Assembly (NCBI GenBank): GCA_032717465.1
Contig: CM064632.1
Span: 28,505,078-28,569,077, forward strand
Source of the DNA: Coenobita brevimanus
Lineage: Eukaryota; Arthropoda; Malacostraca; Decapoda; Coenobitidae
DNA length: 64,000 nucleotides
Direction: 5' to 3'
A program made the position numbers and the translations under genes. The notes under the pieces are model-generated. The model was given only the letters and a program-made list of their open reading frames with translations. It had not been told where the DNA came from and searched no databases. Below are positions 20,741-29,548 of the stretch, in pieces (position 1 is the first letter of the stretch; every line of letters starts with the position of its first letter).

Positions 20741-21604
20741 AGGGTGTCCAACCGGGGGATGCAAAAGCCTCAGCGGTTTCTAGGATGCAGTAGTGGTTTT
20801 TATCTTGCTTACCGACGCCTCCAGACATCTGAGTGTGGATAATAATGGATCTGATTCTGTTTATGTTGTGTCTGATCAAAAAGAATATCCACTACTTTGT
20901 TTTTGAGTGTCACGTGTTCTTTGGTAAACGACTGTTTTAGTAATGGTACCGCACTTAAAAGTTACACGTCGATAAATCACGGAATATGTTATGAATCAAA
21001 GGAGCGTTAGACTGGGATGCATTGGGTTTGAGGGTGCAGAAGCTAGCAAAATTTAGACAACCCTTATCCAAGACTTCTAAGGCACTGGAGAGAGTCTTGA
21101 GCAGTGTTGAGTCTCTGCTGGGAGAGGCGGAAAAGGGATAACGTAGACGGAACTGGACATAGGGAGGGAGGAAAAAGAAAAGAAAGAAGATGAAACTGGG
21201 AATTAAGGGTGACTCTAGAATCATAAAATAAGATGAGAGACAGAGACGTAATTGAATCTCAAAAAGATTTGGAAGCCAGAACGATAAAAGAAGGAGAACG
21301 TCTGGAAAATGAAAACCGGAGAAATGGGAGATGAAACAGGGAATTAGGAATGGAGGACATGAATGGAGCTGGGAAAAGGAAATGAGGGAAAAAAACGAGA
21401 CGATGGTGAAAGAAAGTAAAAGGGAAGATTGGAGTGAAAATCAGCAATGATAGAGCAAGCAAACGAACACGCAAATCATTAGGAAGAGATTGGCAAGAAA
21501 GAAGGGAGACGAATGGAACTTGTAAAGGGAAGAGAGGATGAAAGAAATTACAGGACGAGGCAAATATATAAATTCATCTTTCAGGCGTTAGCTTGAATAG
21601 AATG
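20741..21604. other. Non-coding DNA, no gene
   Basis: The start (about 20745) reads AAGGGTGTCCAACCGGGGGA, faintly like a hAT terminus, but I find no matching inverted end. The rest is A/G-rich. Confidence 0.4.
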
Positions 21605-21695
21605 AGTGAGTTGTCCCGACCATGAGAAGATCAGCGACATCGTTCAGTGTTTATACTAAGGCTCCTATGACCCACTCAGCTGAATAAATAGTACT
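21605..21695 (-). repeat. Interspersed repeat R1, minus copy
   Basis: GAGTTGTCCCGACCATGAGA, then GTGTTTATACTAAGGCTCC, then TATGACCCACTCAGCTGAAT: the reverse complement of the R1 order, most like the copy at 40105-40215. Confidence 0.65.
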
Positions 21696-21789
21696 GTATA
21701 GTGTATGGTGAAATATCATATTCAGGTTGTCACCACCATGAAACAGGTAATGGTGACGGTATTAACACACATGGGCTGCTGTTACTCAG

Positions 21790-22085
21790 TCTCAGCATCT
21801 TTCCTTTCTTGCTCTTCATTCTCATATTCATTTCTTTCCTTTCATCCTTTCTTCCTCGTCCTTCTTCTCCTCCCTTATCGCTGTGTACTTTCTCACTCAT
21901 TCATCGTCTGTTCCCTCTTTCCTCCCTTGTCCTCATTTTTCATATCCTATTCATCTTAACTCCCATCTTCCTGCTCTTCATCCTCATCCATCTTTTTCTT
22001 CACCACCACCACCATCACCACCACCACGATCTCCTCCTCCTCCTTTTCCTTTTCCTCCTCCTCCTCGCACTAATCCACTCTGATA
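21790..22085. repeat. Pyrimidine-rich and (CAC)n/(CTC)n tract
   Basis: C/T-rich text with CACCACCACCACC near 22005-22025. No gene. Confidence 0.8.
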
Positions 22086-22133
22086 GCGAATCTTCATCCT
22101 TGGATTCGAGGATTTGCTCTGGTTTTGGCTAAA

Positions 22134-22596
22134 ATGCTATCAATCGTTAACACCTTGGTTCCATGCTATCAATCGTTAACACCTTGGTTCCATGCTATCA
22201 GTTGTTAACACCTTGGTTCCATGCTATCAATCGTTAACACCTTGGTTCCATGCTATCAATCGTTAACACCTTGGTTCCATGCTATCAGTTGTTAACACCT
22301 TGGTTCCATGCTATCAGTTGTTAACACCTTGGTTCCATGCTATCAATCGTTAACACCTTGGTTCCATGCTATCAGTCGTTAACACCTTGGTTCCATGCTA
22401 TCAGTTGTTAACACCTTGGTTCCATGCTATCAATCGTTAACACCTTGGTTCCATGCTATCAATCGTTAACACCTTGGTTCCATGCTATCAATCGTTAACA
22501 CTTGGTTCCATGCTATCAGTTGTTAACACCTTGGTTCCATGCTATCAGTCGTTAACACCTTGGTTCCATGCTATCAGTCGTTAACACCTTGGTTCC
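22134..22596 (+). repeat. 29-bp satellite, 16 contiguous units
   Basis: Each unit starts ATGCTATCA and ends GTTAACACCTTGGTTCC. Fifteen units are 29 bp and one (unit 13) is 28 bp. Only two bases vary, at unit positions 10 and 12, giving three types read as AATCG, AGTTG and AGTCG. Every unit contains GTTAAC. The array has no spacers, and homogeneity is very high for this window. Confidence 0.98.
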
Positions 22597-22779
22597 AGTG
22601 ACTTATTTTTATCTCCGGTTCAGGACTCAAAGGTATATGAGAGCAAATTGAGCACATTATGTTCTTTTGTGTGTTGGAGATAACTTTAAAATTTATCTAT
22701 ACTCAAGCCTTTAACTCTACAGCGCCCATATCCGCAGTGTATTCTTTCGTGGCCCCTCCCCCACCCTTCATCCATACTT

Positions 22780-22814
22780 TTTTTTTTTTTTTTTTGTCCC
22801 CACTCACTTGATGC

Positions 22815-22883
<69 letters not shown>
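22780..22883. repeat. Poly-T and (GT)n microsatellite
   Basis: T17 near 22779-22795 and (GT)n at 22816-22883. Confidence 0.95.
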
Positions 22884-22884
<1 letters not shown>

Positions 22885-22994
22885 CGCAACTTTGAAATTA
22901 ACTTTTATTGCACTCAGCTCACAAAACCTGCAGCAGACATTTTCACACCGTATGCATCCTTGCCTCAGTCCCCTCCCCCACCTTTCCCATCCTG

Positions 22995-23078
22995 CCCACG
23001 CCTTTGCTCGTCACACCCACGCCTTTGCTCGTCACACCCACGCCTTTGCTCGTCACACCCAAGCCTTTGCTCGTCACA
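22995..23078 (+). repeat. Four tandem 21-bp units
   Basis: Unit begins CCCACGCCTTTGCTCGTCAC. One substitution in the fourth unit. Confidence 0.95.
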
Positions 23079-23451
23079 CCCGTTTTCTTTCCCACCCCTT
23101 TTGGCCGTTCTTGGCGAGACGCAGGTTATCCGGTCGACGAAAAGGGCCTCTTGATTTAATACTCGCTACCTGAAAACAGTTTATTATTATTATTATATCA
23201 GAAGAGATTTTTGATACCGGAGGGTTTAGAAATAGCCATCACTAACTCCCTCAGTACGGAATGTCTTGCGTAAATTAAATAAAATCGTCTGAAGGGAGAA
23301 AGAAAAAAAATGAACTCTGTACGCCCTCACAGTGAACGCGACCAGTCCCCTATGGCTCTGGGGATTTAAATCCTTCTGTCAACTGGAATAGGACACTAGA
23401 GTTATCCCTACCTCGAGAGGGCCGATGGTGAAGGTATTAGCAGTCTCCTAT

Positions 23452-23455
<4 letters not shown>

Positions 23456-23522
<67 letters not shown>
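23456..23522. repeat. (CA)n microsatellite
   Basis: About 67 bp of perfect CA repeat. Confidence 0.95.
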
Positions 23523-23525
<3 letters not shown>

Positions 23526-23599
23526 ATCGGAAACCTTCTCCGGAACAGCAGCTTCCTGGAAACAGTGAAATTAATTGTGAGACTGACAGACGGGAAGTT

Positions 23600-23650
23600 A
23601 CCTAACAAGACAACTCTCCTCTCTTCTCTTCTCTTCTCTTCTCTTCTCTT

Positions 23651-23704
<54 letters not shown>

Positions 23705-24090
23705 TTTCTCTTTTCCTCCGCTCTCTTTCCTCTCCCCTTTCTCCTTTCGCCTCCACTTCTCATTCACCTCTCCATATCTCTTCTTTCTCCTGTCTCTCCT
23801 CCTCTATCCCTTCTCCTGTCTCCCTTGTTCCCCTTTCTGTGCCCTTTTTCCTCTTCTTTTCTTTCTTCTCTCCTTTCTCCTCTCTCCTCCTGTCTTTTCT
23901 CACTCCTCTGTCTTTTGTTGTTTCATCTCTTGTCGCCTCTCATCTATCGTTCCACTTTCCCCACTTCTCTTTTTCCCCTTTTCATCCCTCTCTCCCCTCT
24001 CTCCTCTCTCTCTTTTTCCTCATCTCTTTCCTTCTCTCTCTTCCCCTCTCCTCTCTCCTCCTCTCGCTCTCCTCTTTTCTTCACTGATGC
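23600..24090. repeat. Polypyrimidine tract with (TTCTC)n and (CT)n
   Basis: TTCTC pentamers at about 23610-23657, CT dinucleotides to 23701, then irregular C/T text. Open frames here are low-complexity. Confidence 0.9.
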
Positions 24091-24197
24091 AACAAACAGC
24101 AACGTCTGCAACTTTATCTGGACCGCGAGAGAAAAACACTGGCGACGGTGCAACTCGGTGAAAACAGTGCTGGTCCCGCTGGCTGGCTGTGGGGTTG

Positions 24198-24198
24198 G

Positions 24199-24249
<51 letters not shown>

Positions 24250-24500
24250 GTGTGGTTATTGTGGTGTTACGTGAGGAGGTGTGATGTGTGGTGTGGCGTG
24301 GTGTGGTCCCGTAGCATGGTATGGAATGGTATGGTATTGTGTAGTAGTAGTGGTGTAGTAGTAGTGTGGTTTGGTGTGGTGTGGTGTGGTGTGGTGTGGT
24401 ATGGAATAATATGGTACGGTGATGAGGTGTGGTGCAGTGTGGTGTACTGTGGTATGATGGTGTGGTGTGGTGTGTAATATATGTTACGGTGTGGGGTGGT
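24198..24500. repeat. (GA)n and degenerate (GGTGT)n
   Basis: (GA)n 24198-24246, then about 250 bp of GTGTGGTGTGGTATGG-type repeat. Related arrays lie at 48060-48310, 63540-63610 and, in the opposite sense, 61060-61310. Confidence 0.85.
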
Positions 24501-24746
24501 CTGGGAACTTACGGAACCCAGCGGCACTCACAGTAACCCTGCAGACTTATGTAACCTATAAAACCTTCCGGGATTTACAACAACCGGACGATTTCGCAAG
24601 ACTTACGATACTCCAGTGAACTTTTGGGAACGTAGGATGCCATACCGTCGCAGGATTTAAGACCCGCTGTAAAATGCAATCAGCTGAATACAGTGTTTGG
24701 AGGATTTAATTCGTGTATGCTGTCCTGATTTATTTTCTCGTGTTGT

Positions 24747-24996
24747 ATGCAGGGTGGTCCATACATAACACTGCACTTAAACTCCGCTGGGTGAGTTCTT
24801 GTGTGTTGTGGGGACAGCTCAGTGTTGCCAGTATCTACCCTGCTGCATATATTCCTTTCCTACTTCAACTCTTTATTCATTTCCTGCTTCCAGTTCCACA
24901 ACCACGCCCACACTGGCAGACTGAACCGTCCTTCCAACACATCAGATACCGCCAGGCGAGTTTCAAGGAAGTGCTATTTGTGAACCTCCCTGTACT
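24747..24996. mobile_element. Palindromic MITE, family P1 copy 2
   Basis: Starts GCAGGGTGGTCCATACATAA and ends TTTGTGAACCTCCCTGTA. Shares with the 1325-1545 copy the phrases GAGTTCTTGTGTGTTG, GGGGACAGCTCAGT, GCAGACTGAACCGT and CCAGGCGAGTTTC. More diverged than copy 1, but clearly the same family. Confidence 0.75.
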
Positions 24997-25089
24997 AATT
25001 TTGTAGATATGGCTGGTCCTTTTTTTTTTTTTTTTTCTCGATAACTCTTAGCAAAATATATTAAAAAAAAAAAACGCCGACAGCTGTAC

Positions 25090-25290
25090 TCCTTTTACTC
25101 TGACTTGTCCTAAAATTGCCAACTCACCACCTTCAGTGCTGAGTTGCAGTAAGAGTTTAACATTAGAATAGGATGCTGATCACGAAGAAGTGCTTTAGAA
25201 GGGATGTAGAGCCGTAGTATTGTCTTTTTCTGCCACTGAGCATCGTGAAATAAGCTGCAAAAGGACAGATATTTGGGCCAGGTACGTGAA
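25090..25290 (+). mobile_element. Inverted-repeat element T1, copy (plus)
   Basis: TTTTACTCTGACTTGTCCTA at the left. Then GAATAGGATGCTGATCACGA, AAGGGATGTAGAGCCGTAGT and ATTGTCTTTTTCTGCCACTG follow, with GCAAAAGGACAGATATTTGG at the right. The two ends are imperfect inverted repeats of ACTTGGCC.AGATTTTCGT. Confidence 0.75.
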
Positions 25291-25505
25291 GGGAATATGG
25301 TATCATTTTATGCTCTTAGAGTTGTAGGGGCACGAGGCTAGGCTACTGAAGTCTAGTGGAAGGTGGGCAGTTTTCTTCCTTTGCATTACACGGTCAAAAC
25401 CAATATATCACCGTATTGGAGGGATCAGTTCAGCGTCCTTATGATAAATGTCCAACTTTCATTTACATTTCAAGAATCGAACCTGTGCAAATCTATCACT
25501 GTGGG

Positions 25506-25721
25506 CTGGTATTCATTGTCGGTTGAGGAAGCCCCTAACACCTTTACCTAAGTGATTTATTTGGTCAGTTACATTTTACTCTCCTCATCTGTTACCTAAA
25601 TCCATCCAAAATCGCCATACTCTGCATACGTAACATACAAAACAATATTAACAACCCATATACAGAGATAAATAGCTAAGGAGTATGTGTTAGGAAGCCT
25701 CCTTACCCGACGAGAAAGCGG
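25506..25721. mobile_element. Foldback MITE, family F1 copy 2
   Basis: Left arm CTGGTATTCATTGTCGGTTG, then CCTAACACCTTTACCTAAGT. Right arm AGCTAAGGAGTATGTGTTAG, then CCTTACCCGACGAGAAAGC. Same layout as 14788-15001. Confidence 0.8.
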
Positions 25722-25775
25722 GCCTAGAACGTTCCAAGCACAAAACCACCAAATGTTTGTTCTAGTAAATTCTAC

Positions 25776-28700
25776 CTACCTATCTATTGCCAGACGCCTC
25801 AATCCCGTTCGGGATGGCCACAAACAAATCACCTCCACGTCGCCCTGTCCCCCGCCATTTCACTGCCCTGCTCCCAACTCTCACCCCCCTCTCTCATAAA
25901 CCACTCCACCTCATCCCTCCATCTCATCCTCGGCCTCCCCCTCCCTCTCCCCCCTCCACCACACTCACATACACTTTCTTCGTCAGTCTTTCACCCTCCA
26001 TCCTCTCCACATGGCTAAACCACCTCAGTGTATTCCTCCTAACGCTTCCTATCACATCTACATCCATACCACAACGCTCCTTTATATCCTCATTTGTCAG
26101 CCTGTCTCTCCATGTGACTCCACAGGCTCCTCTTAAATAACCCATTTCCACTGCTCTCACTCCTGACTTGTGTCCCTCCAACAACGTCCAAGCTTCACTT
26201 CCATACGTTAGAGTTGGTATCACAATACTGTCATGTAGTAACTTTTTCACTTCCATGCTCACTTCTCTGTTTCTTATCACTGCTTTCAAGGAACCAGCAA
26301 CCTTTCTTCCCAGCTGTACCCTTTCAAGCACTTCACCCTCCAAACCTCCATCCTTACTCATCACACTACCCAAGTACTTAAACATACTCACATTTTCCAA
26401 TTCCTCACCGTCTAACCTCGCTGTACATTCACTGACTTCACCTCTCTCAAAGACCATCACTTTACTCTTCCCTACATTCACTTTTAGATTCCGTTTCTTA
26501 CACACTCTCACAAACTCATCCATCAAGCCTTGCAGCTCCCCTTCGTCTTCACTCAACAGCACAGTATAATCTGCAAACAACAGTACAGGGAGTTTCCAAA
26601 CACTATCCTCTCTCACCAGGGCCACTCCAACATCCACTACCCTACCTTGTACCTCTTTTATTACCCCATCCATGTACAGATTGAACAACCATGGAGACAT
26701 GACACATCCCTGTTTCAACCCAACCTTCAATGAGAAAATTCACTCAGTTCACCATCCACACTCACTGCACCCTTAGCACCATCGTACATACTCTTCACAG
26801 CATTCAACAACTTCCCATCTACTCTATAATATATTCTTAATACTTTCCACAATCCTTTGTCTATCCACCCTGTCATATGCTTTCTCCAAATCCATGAAAG
26901 CCGCATACAACTTCTTTCCCTTCTCTAGAAACTTTTCCACTATAGATCTAAGAATGAATATCTGATCTACACAACCTCTTCCCTTCCTAAAGCCTCCCTG
27001 TTCTTTTCCAACTAATTCCTCTGTTCTTTCTCTAACTCTGTCAATAAGTATCTTACCATACACTTTTCATATACAAAGAAGACAAATGCCCCTATGATTA
27101 CCACACACTTCTTTTTCCCCTTTTTTTTTGTGCAAGGGAATAATTATACCTGACTTCTAATCCTCCGGGACTCGACCTTCCTCCCAGGCCAATCTGCACA
27201 TCTTCCACATCCATTCTACTACTATCTCTCCCCCATGCTTCGCATTTCACCACACACTCCATCAATTCCTGGGGCTTTCCCCAATTTAACTTTCTTCATT
27301 GCTTCCACAACTTCTATCCTACTGATTTCTTCCTGTCTTCTCACCTCCCTTCTTCTCCCAGCCATTCCCCAGCCACTTATACTCGCATTACTTCCATCCT
27401 GTATGTTCAACAATTCCTTAAAGTGTTCTTTCCATCTGCTCACTTTTTCTCCCTTCTCCAGTAGTAATCTACCATTTTTATTTTTCACTCCCTTGCTAAC
27501 TTCACTTCCACCCTGTCTTACTCTCTTCACCTCTTTCCAGAACATTTTCTTACAGTCCCTCCACTTTACACTCAAATTTCTTCCAAATTCCTCATCCACT
27601 CTCTTCTTACTCTCTCTTACTAATCTTTTCACCTCTCTTTCTTTCTACCTATAATGCTCTCTTCCGCCTCTCAACTTCTTCCACGCCCCTATTTCTCATC
27701 CATTCATTGTATGCTTTATTCTTTTGTGCCACAGCCTGTCTCACCTCTTCATTCCACCATGCTGTTCCTTGCACCCCCCTTCGTCTTCTCTTCATCCCAC
27801 ACACCACATCACATGCTGCACATATTTCTTCTGTGAATATCCTGCACACACCTTCCACGTCCCCCATCTGCTGCAATTCATATTTGCCCAATCGTTCCTC
27901 CACTTCTCTCTTATATTCGGTCTTTTGCTCATTCTCTTGTAACGTTTCCACTCACTTTGCAAATACTCCTTCTTCCCGTCCTTCCCTTCTTTTATTTCTC
28001 CATCTCATTTGGATCTTGATTCTGGCCACCACCAAGTAGTGGTCAGAAAGTCCTCTCCCCCAACCTCTATAAGCTCTTGCATCCATTACACATCTTCGCA
28101 TCCTTTCATCCACACACACATAATCAATCATTGCCTTCCATTCATTCAGTTCACCAGCCACCCTTCTCATCACTCGCCATGTATACCTGTGGATCATTTT
28201 GTGCCTGAAAAGGGTATTGGCTATCACCAACCCCCTCCCAGCACAAATGTCCACTAACGCACTGCCATTCTCATCTATCTCAGCAGGCACACCCCACGCA
28301 CCAACTATTCCATCCACTTTCACATTCCCTACTTTACCATTCATATAACTGATCAAAAACACTCTCTTATTCCTTCCAAACTTTTCCATGCACATTTCCA
28401 TATTTGTCCAGAACTTTTCTCTCACTCTGCTAGCATGATCTTGCATTGGAGCATACACGCACACAATCGCCCACATTTGTATTCCAACTTTCAATCTTAC
28501 CCACACAATCCTTGACCCAATGTTCTTCTTCCATCTTTTACTCACAACTATACACACTCCTTCTTTTGCCCTCTCTTTCTCACCTACTCCTGCACATATA
28601 CCCCATCCATACTCCCATTCTCTCACACTCTCACCTCTCCATTTAGTTTCAGTTACTCCACATACATCAACTTTCGCACCCTCAAGCACCTGAACAATCT

Positions 28701-28780
28701 CTCTCTCTTTCACCTCATCATTCGCACCTCTTGCATTCCATGTTCCGATTACCATGTCCTTTGTCCGATCTAGTAAATTA
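25776..28780 (-). mobile_element. RTE-like LINE, copy 3 (near full-length coding region, decayed)
   Basis: Minus strand, with the 3' terminus at about 25791 beside a short (TAGG/TAGA) tail. The coding region starts with an apurinic-type endonuclease (GTWNARG near 28757, then TETKW, then VYAP, ending SDHYLVVAR). It continues through the linker, RT, post-RT domain and C-terminal GHVERM region. It is the only copy here that retains the endonuclease start. Breaks are an in-frame TGA near 27950, a 2-base deletion near 27640, a 1-base deletion near 27242, and further indels near 27070, 26845 and 26735. Two catalytic sites are changed: the endonuclease GDMNG motif reads SYMNG, and RT motif C reads FADY instead of FADD. 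It is dead. Plus-strand frames across it are antisense shadows. Confidence 0.92.
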
Positions 28781-29519
28781 CTCACTATAAAAAGATATAT
28801 GTAAATAAGATCACTCACACAACAGAGCCCCCCAAACCTGTGTCGGTCGAATAGACGAGAAAAATGTATATCGCTAAAAATGACAGTTCAAATAATAATT
28901 CATTAAAAAGTCCAGAAGTAATAACTAAAGAGAGAGAGAGAGAGAGATCCCTTATGACGCTCACGAAAAAAAAGTCAGTCTTAAAAAAAAAATAAAACGA
29001 GAACATAGATATTAAAAAACAAAATAGCCAGAAATAGAAAAGAAAAACGGGAAAACTAATTTACCTAACACTTACGTATGAACTGGATCAGATCACAAAC
29101 TACACCTCCTCCCTATGTGTCCTTTTCTTTTTCGAGTCGCTGTTCCCAGAAGTAAAATAAAATCACTCAAGAAGGAAAGATAGAAACCCACAACACAAAC
29201 TAAATCGTTACACAGACAGCCTCCTTAACAATATATGTTAACAAAAGCACTAAGGAAACAGAGCCCCTGAAATAAAACACTCGAAAACTATAGTAGAAGA
29301 CATTAAGGTAACCCAAAACTAAATTTCTTGAAGAAAAACAGAAAAAAGAAACCACACAGTAAACGTTTTTCTTGGCTACCACATCAAGAAACACAACCAT
29401 TTCTCTTCAGTTTTCTTATCCCCGTCGCGACTTTGGTTGTGAAGAAACTAAATCACTCATAAAACAGAACCACAATCCTATAAAATACTAAAAATACTAA
29501 CCCTTAATAATAAATAATG
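28781..29519 (-). mobile_element. Probable 5' untranslated region of LINE copy 3
   Basis: This AT-rich stretch fills the gap between the endonuclease start of copy 3 and the tail of copy 4. Near 29380-29437 it reads GAAACACAACC, TTTCTCTTC and CCCGTCGCGAC. Near 32550-32605, upstream of copy 4, the text AAAACACAACTCC, TTTCTCTTC, CCTGTCGCGGTC is alike, which suggests a common element start. Phrases like AATCACTCA..AAACAGAGCCCC recur near 28815, 29235, 29440 and 32480, as in a monomer-containing 5' region. (GA)n at 28928-28948. No ORF1 is visible. Confidence 0.5.
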
Positions 29520-29536
29520 ATCTATCTATCTATCTA
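29520..29536 (-). repeat. (TAGA)n tail of LINE copy 4
   Basis: Four ATCT units on the plus strand directly next to the LINE 3' terminus, preceded by AATAATAAATAATGA. Confidence 0.85.
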
Positions 29537-29548
29537 TTGCCAGACGCC

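Noticed and set aside
20745..21100. hAT-like transposon end
   Set aside because: GGGTGTCCAACCGGGGGA resembles a hAT terminus, but no inverted partner or 8-bp duplication could be found.
22134..22596. CRISPR-like array
   Set aside because: The 29-bp units are contiguous with no spacers, and the genome is eukaryotic; it is a satellite.
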